From assembly GCF_963169125.1 (NCBI RefSeq), contig NC_084797.1, positions 92,599,868 through 92,663,867 on the forward strand: DNA of 64,000 bases. The letters run 5' to 3'. The notes below the pieces were generated by a model. The model was not told the origin of the DNA and did not search any database. It was given only the letters and a program-made list of their open reading frames with translations. The DNA comes from Humulus lupulus (taxonomy: Eukaryota > Streptophyta > Magnoliopsida > Rosales > Cannabaceae). Below are positions 21,695 through 33,396 of the stretch, in pieces; position 1 is the first letter of the stretch, and every line of letters starts with the position of its first letter. The translations under genes and the position numbers were made by a program.

Positions 21695-22863
21695 TGTTGA
21701 CTGCGTTTTTAGCCAACGACGTGAGAACGTCAAATACGACGAACCTTCAAGAGAATTTAAATAACATAGACGGTTTTAATCAATGAACGTAAATAACACA
21801 AGAGATTTTATAGAGGTTCAGCCCCGATTGTCGGTAATAGCATAATCCACTTAGAGTTGTGATTTATAGATCTGTACTCAAGATCAGATGGACTGAGCCA
21901 ACTGAGTTTCTTCAGTACAGATTGCAAAAATACAAGAGTCCTCTCAAATTTTAGCACTTTCTCTCTCTAGAATACTCAGACCCAATTTTCTCTCTCTAGA
22001 AAGAAGAAGCAGAAGAAACCCTTCTCTCATCCCATAAACCCTCTATTTATAGGCCTGGGATACTCAACTGATATCCCCTTTAGATAGGGATATTTTATTA
22101 TTCATCTTATATTTAAATTACAAAAAATATATAAAATACAACAGATTCCTCAATTTGAGTGAAGAATGAGAGATTCCCGGGTGCCTAGACCAATTCTTGC
22201 TGAAGTCGTTCCGAGGATTTTGACGCAGTCTCACATGCATGTTAGTTACTCCTTCAAGCTTTCCTTGGTTCAAAGTGATGTATGCATGGCTCTCCTTGGA
22301 CCAAAGTAATGCGTGCTTGGCTCTCCTCGGACCAAGGTGGTCCGAGCCTACTCCCTTGGCCTTTCACCTCGGGTAGGTCCGAGCCTACTTCCTCCAATCA
22401 AGGTCCGATCGGACCTTGTGGCCTTCTCCTCGGACCAAGGTGGTCCGAGGCATCCTCCTCTTGCCTTCTCCTCGGACCAAGGTGGTTCGATCCATCCTCC
22501 TTGGGATCTCACCTTGGACAAGTCTGAGGCACTCTCCTTTAGAATCTCCCAACTATGTCCGATCAGACATTGTGTAGGCTCTCCTTGTCAAAATCTAAGT
22601 CCTAATTCTTGGCTTTCATGGGACTCCTTCTCCTTAGCTCTCCTAGGATGCATTCTCCTTAGCCTCCTCGGACCAAGGTGCACTTGGCTTGGTTATGACA
22701 TCTTTCAAGCAGTCCAAATTCTTCGTCAGTCTACCGGGTCCATTTATCACAACTCTGAGGAGCCAATGTATTTATTGACTATTAATGTGTCTTTTACTGA
22801 TCATGCACTGCCGCTTATCACCTTTATTGCCACGTCATTGATCTCCAATTTTTGGGTATAACA
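21695..22863 (-). mobile_element. Solo LTR K (1169 bp), Tat-like style, minus orientation
   Basis: TGTTGACTGCG...GGGTATAACA is flanked by a perfect GAAGT duplication (21690-21694, 22864-22868). Minus orientation is inferred from TATAAATAG on the minus strand (22043-22051) and from ends reading TGTTATACCC...GCAGTCAACA, like the LTR of G. The first 540 bp in that orientation carry repeated self-complementary words: CTCGGACC-AAGGT-GGTCCGAG several times at 22324-22485, and a perfect 20 bp palindrome at 22399-22418. ORFs at 22282-22861 are not genes. Confidence 0.88.
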
Positions 22864-22868
22864 GAAGT

Positions 22869-23350
22869 GCTTTTTGAATTTATGCTATCAAGTGATGGAG
22901 CAGAGCTAAAACATAGAGGAAAGCCAATTTATTTTATTTTAATTAAGATTGTAATAATATATAATATATATGTATACTTTTTCTTTTTAATTTTATGGGG
23001 GACAAATATACATTTTTCATATATTCATAATATTTTTTTCTCAAAAATACATGTATAAATATATAGAAAAAAAATATTAAGGAGGGTCATGGCCACCCGA
23101 GTCCCTTCTAGCTTTGTCAATGATGGTATCTAACCAAAGGAAGCTCACTAATTTTGTCTAAGAATATTAGCGGTAGTAAAAAAAAAAAGAATAACAAACA
23201 AAAACTGCCAAAACAATTTATGGAAGAGAAATAAAATGAATTTTATATTATTCTAATAAAAACAAAACCACTATCACAACAAAGTAATATAGATTATTTT
23301 GAATACATCTTAAAGTTCTTAATAATATTATTAATTTTTTTTATATAAAT
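22869..23350. other. AT-rich spacer between solo LTR K and element D
   Basis: No gene or repeat with definable ends is seen. Confidence 0.45.
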
Positions 23351-24101
23351 TGTTGACCCAAATTTCTGTCAACACAATAAAATAAGATGAAAAGCTAATA
23401 GAAAGGGATAATTGACACAATGGATTTTTACGCGGTTCGGTCGTTAACAAGACCCAGTCCACGAGTCACTTGCACTGTAGAAAGCTTGCTGGAATAACAA
23501 GCTTCTTAAGGTTTACGGCTTGGGCAGAGGATTGTCTTGCTCCAAGGTACCTAGGAGTAAAAAAACCAAGGTTTCCACCTTTTACAAATGACCCCCTCGT
23601 GAACTCTTTATAGATCGCATGAGGGGAGACAGAAGGGTTGTCAGCCTTTATTACATTACATAATCTTCCATCATTCTTTGGGGAATATTCTTGGTACAAA
23701 AGGTAATTTACACATGTAGTCTGGCCATAGGCCTATCAGGGTAGTTTTCTAGCCTAAAAAATAGGTGGTCCCAAAATCCTCACAGAAAAGGCACCTGGGA
23801 CCACCTCCTAGAAAATTTGTCTCCCAAATCTTCAAGAATCTCACGGGGCCATTATGGATATTTCTCAACCTTCCGAGGAGATTCTAGAAGAGAGTCTGAC
23901 CTCGGTACACTCTCGAGGAGTCAATCGTTGGGAACTTACAAAGGGATCTAAGGCCTCTCCTCGAGGACCCGAAAATTAGCAGTCCACTCACATGAAGTCA
24001 TGCAGTCTCCCCTCTGAGAACACTTCGGGAAACTTATATCACACACTACCACGTGTTGCTAGGTGTTGACGTGGACGGTAGGCTGAAAAAGGCCTAGAAC
24101 A
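23351..24101 (-). repeat. 3' LTR of element D (751 bp)
   Basis: In the minus orientation it runs TGTTCTAGGCC...GGGTCAACA. The upstream polypurine tract (24102-24118) reads GACTTGGGGGGCAAA. A TATAAAG box lies on the minus strand near 23604-23612. Confidence 0.85.
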
Positions 24102-24118
24102 TTTGCCCCCCAAGTCTC
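24102..24118 (-). other. Polypurine tract of element D
   Basis: GAGACTTGGGGGGCAAA on the minus strand, directly next to the LTR start TGTTCTAGG. Confidence 0.85.
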
Positions 24119-24587
24119 TGGCATGCTTTGTGCGGTGGAGAGTTCTCGGTAGTTAACACGTGGCAGAAATTATTTGTTCGCTTGGTCAATAACTTCATGC
24201 TCGGTGGGACACGTGCGGTCATGGGAGTCACCTAAGAAATTGTGACTACCTTAACTGTCAGGACACATGGCGCTTGTTTAGTGGTTGAACCTATGCGAGC
24301 GCATTAAATGTAAGGGACACTTGTCACCTTCTAACAGGTTGAGACTCTACAACTTCCCCTACTAGCATGTCTCGAGGAATAGATTGTCACCTCAATGAGC
24401 GTCTTGAGATGGTACTTTTCTTGGTGAACTGTTGGATGGTACTCGAGTACCTATGATTATGATCTGACCATTGATTCAAATTTTCAGAAAAACTCTATTT
24501 AAAATCCAAATTTCTTCACTTTCCCTCCACATCATAAATATTTAGCCCTATTTTCTCCGTCAAGTTACAGGCTTTCCTCCATTCTTT
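24119..24587 (-). other. 3' untranslated region of D with the antisense promoter region
   Basis: No ORF is supported. On the plus strand TATTTAAA lies at 24496-24503, about 85 bp before the first ATG of the antisense ORF (24588). Confidence 0.5.
24496..24503 (+). promoter_or_regulatory. TATA-like box of the antisense ORF of D
   Basis: TATTTAAA at a normal distance upstream of the first exon. The homologous ORF of G has TATAAATAG about 115 bp upstream of its first ATG. Confidence 0.45.
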
Positions 24588-25715
24588 ATGTTAAAGAAAT
24601 TGCACTACTTTCGCTTGTTGTTCGTTCTGGAGTCAATCAACCACCCCAATAGCTCTGCTAGGGTATTCAAAGTCGAAGGACATCGGCTTATCAGAGTGAG
24701 GACCACCTACCAGACCTACCATCGCTTTCTATCACGTAAGTCTTCTTTTTCTGGGTTTTCCTTTTTTCAAAGTTTCGAGCATGATTTAAGGTTTAGAGAC
24801 GCCTTAGGCCTAGCGATTATTTGGTAGACGTATGTGATTTCTAGAGTTTGAGATTTTTAGGGCTTGCCTCCCCTTTTTGAGCTTCTTTATCTTTTCTTTT
24901 AATGAGCAATGTCTTTCACTTTTATTTTAATCGGGGTATCTTGTCGTTGTTTTCTTCAACCAAGTATTTAACTGCTCATCTTTGTTTCAGATGTCCCGTG
25001 ACCCCGAACTCGAAGAGTTTCATTGACACGGGTTTCACTCTTTTGACTCTAGATTTCTATCTTTACTTCGTGATGAGCTAGAGAAACCATACATCGAGGA
25101 GTCTCCTTTGTCCAAAAATCTTCGCTTGTAAAGGGAGAGACGGGTGCACGAAGACTTAGCCATTTCAAGAGAAATTGCAGCTTCCGAGTTTAGAGAATTA
25201 CACGAAGGAAAGCGTCGGGGGTTCATAGAATGCAACCAAGCTGTCTTGACAACCGGTCCACCTTCTTCCTCAATTGGAGACACGGTGGCACTTCCTTGCC
25301 CGATGAATCAGGTTCCATCTTCCCGAGCAGGTCCTTCGAGCGCCTTGCCGCCCATGGGGCCTGTGCTAGATACCCAAAAGTCCCCTCTTCGGGCCACTCA
25401 TTTTGATTCAAAAAACATTATCTCCAAGCGAACCTCTGTGGACGTGCTTGGAGCGATCGAGCAGCATTACAGGATCTGATTCAAACACTTCATCAACAGG
25501 ATTCTTGACAGGTCAGAGAGGACCTGTTATTCTTACAATGGGTTCTCAGCATGGAGCTAGGTCCACTTTGAAGCTAGGACGACCCTACCATTCCACCAAT
25601 ACTTCATCAATTTCTTGGTGTGGATGCGGATCTCACCCTTCTAACTCATCTCAAACACCTACCGTCTACTGGTGGCATTTTACTTTCTATGTAAGGAGAA
25701 GAAATGGGTTCTCCC
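24588..25715 (+). pseudogene. Antisense extra ORF of element D, 5' part (two exons), interrupted by Copia
   Basis: Exon 1 begins at ATG 24588 (MLKKLHYFRLLFVLESINH) and ends at a GTAAGT donor at 24736. The acceptor TTTGTTTCAG ends at 24990 and exon 2 begins MSRDPELEEFH. After an acidic/Ser-Pro region it carries a Transposase_28-like core at about 25580-25710: LPFHQYFINFLVWM, ISPF and SNTYRLLVAFYFLCKEKKWV. This parallels LPLDQYFADFLNF ... NSYRLLVGLKYFF in element G. In-frame stops lie at 25024, 25129, 25477, 25558 and 25648. The reading stops at the Copia target site CTCCC (25711-25715) and resumes at 43210. Function is unknown. Confidence 0.7.
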
Positions 25716-26550
25716 TGTTGGGAATTGTGCCCTTAAAGCAATTGTAGTAGACAATGGTTTTAATGAAATAAATGAATAGATTGAATTATTGTATATATGT
25801 AGCTTATGTACTATATTATTGTTAATAATATTAAGTAAATATCATAAAACTCCCAAGTTCATCTATGTGGTCTCAATCTCATATTGGTATGAGATGATCG
25901 AGATTGAGATAATAAACTTAAATAGTTCGCTGTAAAATAAAGTTATGGATTTTTTAGATTAATTACTGCTAGTACGATCCACTAGTATTATGAATACATG
26001 TGACCTAGACCTGGGTTACTAGTGTAGTAGGACAATTTAGTGGATATATGTCATTTGATCATTTAAATCATGCGTTATGGTTTTTCAGAATGATCAGGCT
26101 AAGAACTATTGTTTTGGGGACTCAATGATGTATATGGTTGGGGACATAACTTAACAGATATGGAATCTATACCTCCTTATAGATTGAATGATGATTCTTT
26201 ATTGGGTTGGCTTTTGGAACTTAAAAGGTTTTTGACGTCAAATTCATAATCAGATTATGAATTAACCTTCACTAGTAAAGTCAATGGTACATTAGGAATC
26301 AAGATATAATTGAAAGGGTAAAATGGTAATTTTATTCCCAATTAATTATGAATCATCAATAGATGATTAATTTGTATGTAATGATTATATCAATTGATAC
26401 TTTATGATTACAATAAAGTACTCAGTAAATATGTCTTTAATTCTCAAGAGTCCAGTCTCATATTTATAGTGGAATAATCATGAGATTAATAAATATGATT
26501 ATTGAATCAAACAGTTTTTGTTATTAATCTTTTATTTATTGGAGCTTGGA
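25716..26550 (+). repeat. 5' LTR of the Copia element, left part
   Basis: It matches 38905-39855 apart from about 126 bp (39235-39360) absent here. It is interrupted by H at the target TTGGA and continues at 33397. Confidence 0.88.
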
Positions 26551-27192
26551 TGATACGAACCATGCCAACAAATGTGATGAAACCCGAACCAAATCTGGAC
26601 AAACAATCCAAGAACACTCGAAATTGGAATGGATAACTGCAACCCAATGCTTAGCAAAGCACGAACCTTTGTATGGTGAAGGACGCCACAAACGGGGATG
26701 AAATATCCGTTTGATAAGTCAGGTTGAATGCCACAAGGAAACCCTTGATAAGTTCGAAAAGTCTCTTCAAGAACTCAAGAAGAAAACTCACAATATTTTT
26801 CATTAACCAAAAAAACAATCTGCCTTCAAAGTTGTCCACAAGGCCTAATATAGCCGAAAATACAAAGAGGGTTTTTTTTAGACAAATAAAAACCCTAAAA
26901 TAACCATAATGAAAAAGCCCAAAACAAAAGCCCAAAATGACATGTCTTCTGACTCCAACAAAGACTCTAATAAAACATGAAAATATAGTTCAAACTAAAA
27001 ACAAATAATTAAAGGAATCAAGCTCCTAAACCGAATCAACTTTGATGATAAACACAAGCTTTTGTTCACCCTCAGTAGTGAACTCGACCTCTTCCTGTTG
27101 TAGAATTCTCCGAACTAAGTTGTTAAGTTCTTCTTTGAATCTCCGGACCAATTGGAACTTGAATTGGGTCGTTAGTCTTGATGTCCTCATCA
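26551..27192 (-). repeat. 3' LTR of element H (642 bp)
   Basis: It matches 32730-33391. The end of the integrase frame (to 27026) lies within it. Immediately right of it is the polypurine tract. Confidence 0.9.
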
Positions 27193-28497
27193 TTCCCCCC
27201 TCTTGAGAAGGATTTGTCCTCAAATCGTCACCTACATCAAAAGGACTCAGATCAGTAACATTGAAAGTAGCACTAACATTGTACTCACCTGGTAAATCTA
27301 GTCGGTAGGCATTGTCATTGATTCGTTCTAGCACTTGAAACGGACTATCTCCTTGAGGTAGCAATTTGGAACGTCTTTGTGCTGGAAATCTTTCTTTCCT
27401 CATGTGCAACCACACCCAATCACCGGGCTCAAAAACCTGCATGTGACATCCCTTACTAGCTTGCTTGATGTATTGCTCTGTCCTCCTCTCTATGTTGAGG
27501 CGTGCCCTCTCATGGAATTGCTTCACAAATTCTGCCTTCTTCTTGCCATCTAAATTCACATGCTTAGAAACAGGTAATGGTGATAAATCCAAAGGAGTTA
27601 AAGGGTTAAAACCATACACAATTTCAAACGGTGAAAACTTAGTAGAAGAATGCATAGAACGATTATAAGCAAACTCAACATGTGGTAAACAATCCTCCCA
27701 AGTCTTAATGTTCTTACTAATGATAGCCCTCAACAAAGTGGATAAAGTTCTATTAACTACTTCTGTTTGACCATCAGTTTGAGGATGACAAGTAGTAGAA
27801 AACAACAGTTTCGTTCCAAGTTTACCCCACAACGTCTTCCAAAAGTAACTCAAGAACTTAGCATCCCGATCTGACACAATTGTCCTAGGCATACCATGTA
27901 ATCTCACAATCTCCCTAAAGAACAAATCTGCAACATTAGAAGCATCATCAGTTTTATGACAAGGTATAAAGTGAGCCATCTTAGAAAACCGGTCTACAAC
28001 CACAAAGATTGAATCCCTCCCACGCTTACTCCTAGGTAAACCCAAAACAAAATCCATCGACATATCAACCCAAGGTGAACTAGGAATAGGTAGTGGCGTG
28101 TAAAGACCATTTGGCTGGACTCCGATTTAGCCTGCCTACAAGTGACACACCTACCACAAATTCGCTCAACATCTCGTTTCATATGTGGCCAATAGAAGTG
28201 CTCCTATAACATAGCTAGAGTCTTAGCTACTCCAAAATGTCCCATCAACCCTCCACTGTGGGACTCCCGAACTAACAAATCTCTCAAAGAACAATTAGGT
28301 ACACACAACCGATGCTCCCTAAACAAGAAACCCTCATGCCTATAAAACTTTCCCTCAGTAGATTTTTCACAAGCACCATAAATCTCCCCAAAGTCATGGT
28401 CAACGTGATAAAGTTCCTTAATGTGCTCAAAACCAAGTAATTTAGCATCAAGAGTAGAGATTAAGGCATACCTGCGTGAAAGTGCATCAGCAACCAC
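27026..28497 (-). pseudogene. Integrase of element H (with end of RNase H linker), C-terminus overlapping the LTR
   Basis: Starting at 28497 ([14 protein letters not shown]), the zinc-finger region reads [10 protein letters not shown] ... [16 protein letters not shown] frameshift at about 28090 leads to the core from 28063: [38 protein letters not shown] and HPQTDGQTE, so the D,D-35-E residues are all present. The GPY/F-type region ([21 protein letters not shown]) and [19 protein letters not shown] follow. The frame crosses the LTR boundary (27192) and stops at 27026, giving about 55 residues encoded by the LTR. No canonical chromodomain is visible. One stop lies at 28201-28203 between the zinc-finger halves. 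The 345-residue core is the longest intact piece of H. Confidence 0.88.
27193..27211 (-). other. Polypurine tract of element H
   Basis: On the minus strand CTTCTCAAGAGGGGGGAA abuts the LTR start TGATG[AT]. It lies inside the integrase reading frame. Confidence 0.85.
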
Positions 28498-29903
28498 ATT
28501 CTCCTTTCCTTATTTATACTGAATGACATAAGGAAAAGTCTCAATGAACTGAACCCATCGTGCATGTCTCTTGTTCAACTTATGTTGTTCTTTCAAATGT
28601 TTCAAAGACTCATGATCCATACGAATCACAAACTCCTTCGGTCACAAATAGTGCTGCCATGTCTCTAAAGCTCGAACCAATGCGTACAACTCTTTGTCAT
28701 AAGTGGGGTAGTTAAGTGCAGCCCCACTTAGTTTCTCGCTAAAGTACGCAAGTGGTCTCCCATCCTGCATAAGAACAGCGCCAATACCTATACCAGAAGC
28801 ATCACATTCAACTTCAAATGTGTTAGAAAAGTTAGGTAAAGCAAGTAAAGGAGCGTGAGTAAGCTTGTGTTTAATAAGTTGAAATCATCCTCTTGTGCAT
28901 CACCCCATTTGAATGAAATGTTCTTCTTGATAACTTCGGTAAGTGGTGCAGCGATGGTGCTAAAATCCTTTACAAACCTCATGTAAAAGCTAGCAAGTCC
29001 ATGAAAACTTCTAACATTACTTACACTGGAGGGGGTCGACCGCTCTTGGATGGCTTTGATCTTCTCTTCATCAACCTCAATACCTGTAGCACTCACAACA
29101 AAACCTAGGAAAACAAGCTTATCAGTGCAGAAAGTACATTTCTTGAGGTTAGCATATAATTTCTCTTTCCTAAGCACATCCAAAACCAAATGCAAATGTG
29201 AGGCATGATCATGCAAACTCTTGCTATAAATAAGAATATCATCAAAATACACAACAACGAATTTTCCAATGAAAGCACGCAAAACATGATTCATTAAGCA
29301 CATGAAAGTGCTAGGTGCATTAGTTAATCCAAAAGGCATGACTAACCACTCATACAATCCATGTTTAGTTTTAAACGTTGTCTTCCATTCATCACCTTCT
29401 TTCATTCGTATTTGATGATACCCACTCTTAAGATCAATCTTAGAAAATACACAAGAACCATACAACTCATCCAACATATCATCTAAACGAGGAATGGGGT
29501 GTCGATATGTTACCGTTATGTTGTTGATGGCTCGGCAGTCAACACACATTCTCCATGTCCCATCCTTCTTGGGAACTAGAATCACTGGAACAACACAATG
29601 ACTCATGCTTTATCTCACATGCTATTTTACCATCAATTCTTCAACTTGCCTTTGAAGTTCCTTCATCTCCTCTGAATTGCTCCTGTATGCTGGTTGGTTT
29701 GGGATAGAAGCATCGGGAACATAATCAATTTGATGTTCAATCCCTCGGATAGGTGGTAAACCATATGGTACCTCCTCGGGAAACACATCCTCGAATTCCT
29801 GCGAAATAGAAACAACAACACTAGGCAGCGAAGAATCAAGTTGGTTAGTGTTTAAAAGAGCCTCCTTGTACATGAGTACAATCATCGGCCGTTTTGCAAT
29901 CAA
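28498..29903 (-). pseudogene. Reverse transcriptase and RNase H of element H (decayed)
   Basis: The frame from 29903 includes FEDVFPEEVPYGLPPIRGIE, two stops (about 29620 and 29608), then [56 protein letters not shown] and the [10 protein letters not shown] catalytic motif near 29245. RNase H follows after a frame change near 28880: [28 protein letters not shown] and MDHESLKHL, with two stops. It copies the RNA genome into DNA and degrades the template in intact relatives. Confidence 0.88.
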
Positions 29904-30075
29904 TGTTCACTTAACCTCACTTGTTTTTGCATAAAAATTTCTTTGTTTTCTCTCTGATTTTCCTTCTTTGGCTGAACTCTTCTCTCTCTTTTCTCTCTCA
30001 CTTGATTCGACCTTGCTCTCTGTTTGTCTCTCTTTGCCGTCACTCTCATTCATCTTTTCACTCTCTTTCTTTTGC

Positions 30076-30552
30076 TCACTCAATTTTTTTTTTATCACTC
30101 AATTTTTGCAACCTCACTTGATCTTCATATACTTGTTTTGGTGTCAACGGAGCTAGAGTGATTGTCCGTTGACGAAACGTGAATGAGTACTTATTGGTGA
30201 AGCCATCATGCTGCACCCGCCGATCAAATTGCCAAGGTCTTCCTAGAAGGAGATGTCCAGCATGCATTGGAACCACATCGCACAATACTTCATCCTCATA
30301 TATGCCAATTCAAAATGATACAACAACCTGCTTTGTAACCCTTACTTCACCACTATCATTCAACCATTGCAACTTGTATGGACGAGGATGTCTAAGTGTT
30401 GTGAGCCCCAGCTTCTCAACCATGGAAGAACTAGCAACGTTAGTGCAACTACCACCATCAATAATAACACTACATACCTTGTCTTTCACATGGAAACGAG
30501 TGTGAAAGATGTTCTCCCGCTGCACCTCTTCTTCCTCTTCTTTTGCTTGCAA
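30076..30552 (-). pseudogene. Protease region of element H
   Basis: The active site reads VIIDGGSCTNVAS (about 30460-30420), the D-G-G variant common in CRM-like chromoviruses. After the stop near 30312 (VVVSF-stop-IGIYEDEV) the same domain goes on with VLCDVVPMHAGHLLLGRPWQ, ending in a Lys-rich linker (30100-29910 reads KKK/SEREKR-rich) that joins to reverse transcriptase. One stop interrupts the domain. Confidence 0.85.
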
Positions 30553-30564
30553 ATTTAAGGCTCG

Positions 30565-31777
30565 TCATGTGACTAGTGCAAGCATCTCACCAGATTCTGC
30601 CCCAAACTCCTCACCACCCATAGAAGCGTCCTCCAATGGTGGCATGTCATCAAGATCATCTTCCTCTTCGGAATCTATCTCCCCATTATCCCAAATTACC
30701 ATAACTCGCTTGTTTGGGCATTGGGTAGCTATGTGTCCTCTCCCCTGACATTTGAAACACTTAATAGCACTAGAATGGGATGAAGTAGGGGTTGTTTTAC
30801 CTTGAGAGGCTGTGGTTGTGGTGGCTGGTTTTGGCTCGTTTTTAGGCTTGTGAGTGAAAGGGTTTTCTTCCTTCTTTGGATATTTCGACTGCCAAGGTGT
30901 TGCACTTGGATTTTGAGGGATTTGTCTCGGATTTGAACTTGTACTACCCCTCTTGAGCTGCCTCTCAACTTTCATTCCCATATGCACCAAATCTTCCAAT
31001 TCCACATAATGGTGTATCTCAACTGTATTAGCAATCTCTCAGTTCAATCCATTCAAAAACCTTGCCATTGTCGCCTCCCAATCTTCTTCCACATTGGCTC
31101 TAATCATACCCATCTCCATCTCTTTGTAATACTCATCAACACTCTTGGAACCTTAACGAAGACCCTGCAACTTAAGGTATAGATCCTGATAGTAATGAGC
31201 TGGTACAAAACGTCGCCTCATCACCCTCTTCATATCATCCCAAGTCTCAATAGGACGATCTCCATTTCGCCTTCTATTGATGCACAACTGATCCCACCAA
31301 ACAACAGCATAATCAGTAAATTCAATTGCAACAAGTTTTAACTTCTTCACTTCGGAGTAGTTGTCACAATCAAAAACCAACTCCAACTTCTTTTCCCACT
31401 CAAGGTATGCTTCAGGATCACTCTTCCCTTGAAATGCGGGGATTCTCATCTTGATATTTCCCAAATTATTATCTATCCAATTCCTAGCTTCTCTATCTCG
31501 GCCATACCTCCTATGGTTACCCTCTGACATCCTATCAAGCTCTTCATCTAAGTATTCCCCTTCAAACTCTCTTTCACCCTCAACATCCCGTTGTTGCCCT
31601 GTTCCTCTGTGCCCTCCATTGCGTTCCCTCTTCTACCCTATCCAACCTCTCATGTATTTGTTCACACTCTGCCCTCATCATCCTTCGCATCTCCCCCATT
31701 AATGCTTGAATTTGTAGATTCGGAACCTCAGGTGGCGGAATCTCATTGCTTGCATTTTTCTCTGGATTTTGTGCCAT
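30565..31777 (-). pseudogene. gag of element H (capsid and zinc knuckle), frameshifted
   Basis: The likely start is ATG 31777 (MAQNPEKNASNEIPPPEV), followed by MGEMRRMMRAECEQIHERLD. A frameshift at about 31580-31530 leads to the capsid part: [26 protein letters not shown] and [20 protein letters not shown]. The final piece (31005-30565) has a basic region and the zinc knuckle CFKCQGRGHIATQC with all four ligands, then an acidic tail. Stops lie near 31154 and 31039. Confidence 0.87.
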
Positions 31778-31897
31778 GATGGAAATCTGCAAAATAAGGT
31801 TAGAACAATATAGAGAAGAGACCTCACCACACTCCCTCATGTGTTTCGCTCGAACAATATTTTCACTCAAATCCACTCGTGTTTCACTCAATTTCAA

Positions 31898-32715
31898 TGG
31901 CTCTTACCCTCAAATAAACTCGCACCTCTACCTTTTTCCACTCGTATTCTTCTTTAAGCTCTTTCAAAACTAATCAAACGATATTATGGAGGATTCAAGT
32001 AGCAAATCAAACCTGAACAAACCAAACGAATATATATATATTTTTTGCAAAAACTGATGATTTTGTTGATACACTTGTGTGAGGATTTGGTAAAAGAGCC
32101 TCTAAGACGTAAGGAACAAGATTATAACAAAAAAATTTAAGAGAGGTTTCCAGACTCTTTTTTTTTTTTCGGATCCTCTTGATCTTTCTTCTTCTTTCTT
32201 TCTTTTTTTTTTTTTAAATTATCAAATGTAGGTACAAGACACAAGAAAAATCAGAATTGGTGGAACTAGAACGATTCGAAAAAAAAACAACTCGAATTTC
32301 ACAAAAGAACAAGAGAAACTCAATGCAAATTCAGATTTTCACAATAAAACTAGAGAAACTCAATGCCAATTCAGATTTCACAATAAGAACAAGAGAAACT
32401 CAATCCCAATTCGGATTTCACAATAAGAACAAGAGAAACCCAAAGCAAATTCGGATTTCACAATAAAAGCAAGAGAAACTCAATGAAAAATTCAGATTTC
32501 ACAATAAGAACTAGAGAAACTCAATCCAAATTCAGATATCACAATAAAAAAAGAGAAACTCAAAGCCCTAATTCACGATAAGAACCCTAATTCACGATTT
32601 TAGAAAAGAAAAAAAAAATAGGGGGATTTTTAGAAACCCTAATTCAATTTCATCATTTGAACAATGAAACGAAAAGAAAACAAGGAAAAGGATAGGCCAA
32701 ACTGTATGAACCTAG
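31898..32715 (-). other. Leader of element H with a 40-bp tandem repeat
   Basis: No ORF is supported. At about 32270-32590 the unit 'cacaataagaacaagagaaa' plus 'ctcaatcccaattcggattt' (40-41 bp) recurs about seven to eight times with point changes. It is not a CRISPR array: there are no unique spacers. Confidence 0.8.
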
Positions 32716-32727
32716 GCTCTGATACCA
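32716..32727 (-). other. Primer-binding site of element H (tRNA-iMet type)
   Basis: TGGTATCAGAGC on the minus strand, two bases inside the 5' LTR end at 32730. Confidence 0.92.
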
Positions 32728-32729
32728 AC

Positions 32730-33391
32730 TGATATGAACCACGCCAAAAAATGTGACGAAACCCGAACCAAATCTAGACAAACAACCCAAGAACACTCGA
32801 AATTGGAATGGATAACCGCAACCCAATGCTTAGCAAAGCACGAACCTTGGTATGGTGAAGGATGCCACAAACAGGGATGGAATATCCATTTGATAAATCA
32901 GGTTGAACGCCACAAGGAAACCCTTGATAAGTTTGAAAAGTCTCTTCAAGAACTCAAGAAGAAAACTCACAATATTTTTCATTAACCAAAAAAACAATTT
33001 GCCTTCCAAGTTGTCCACAAGGCTTAATATAGCCGAAAATACAAAGAGGGTTTTTTTTAGACAAATAAAAACCCTAAAATAACCATAATGAAAAAGCCCA
33101 AAACAAAAGCCCAAAATGACATGTCTTCTGACTCCAACAAAGACTCTAATAAAACATGAAAATATAGTTCAAACTAAAAACAAATAATTAAAGGAATCAA
33201 GCTCCTAAACTAAATCAACTTTGATGAGCAACACAAGTTTTTGTTCACCCTCAATAGTGAACTCGACCTCTTCTTGTTGTAGAATTCTCCGAAATAAGTT
33301 GTTAAGTTCTTCTTTGAATCTCCTAGCTCGCGCCCTCATCACCGAACCAACTGGAACTTGAATTGGGTCGTTAGTCTTGATGTCCTCATCA
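32730..33391 (-). repeat. 5' LTR of element H (662 bp)
   Basis: It is a copy of 26551-27192 with a 20 bp insertion ('ctagctcgcgccctcatcac') at about 33327-33346. Confidence 0.9.
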
Positions 33392-33396
33392 TTGGA

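Larger units (their letters stand above)
26551..33391 (-). mobile_element. Element H: Ty3/Gypsy chromovirus, CRM-like, minus strand (6841 bp)
   Basis: TGATACGAACC...CCTCATCA is flanked by a perfect TTGGA duplication (26546-26550, 33392-33396). LTRs are 26551-27192 and 32730-33391; the right one has 20 extra bases. The primer-binding site, gag, protease, reverse transcriptase, RNase H, integrase and polypurine tract are all in place on the minus strand. Stops and frameshifts are scattered. The LTRs differ by more than a dozen bases in the first 190, mostly transitions. Lineage: the IIDGGSC protease, YFDD reverse transcriptase and an integrase tail running into the LTR recall CRM, but this is an inference. 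Confidence 0.9.

Noticed and set aside
22282..22861. 182-codon ORF in solo LTR K
   Set aside because: It lies in LTR U3 repeats with palindromic GGTCCGAG words; low-complexity translation.
32270..32590. CRISPR-like direct repeats
   Set aside because: Contiguous tandem units without unique spacers in a plant retrotransposon leader.
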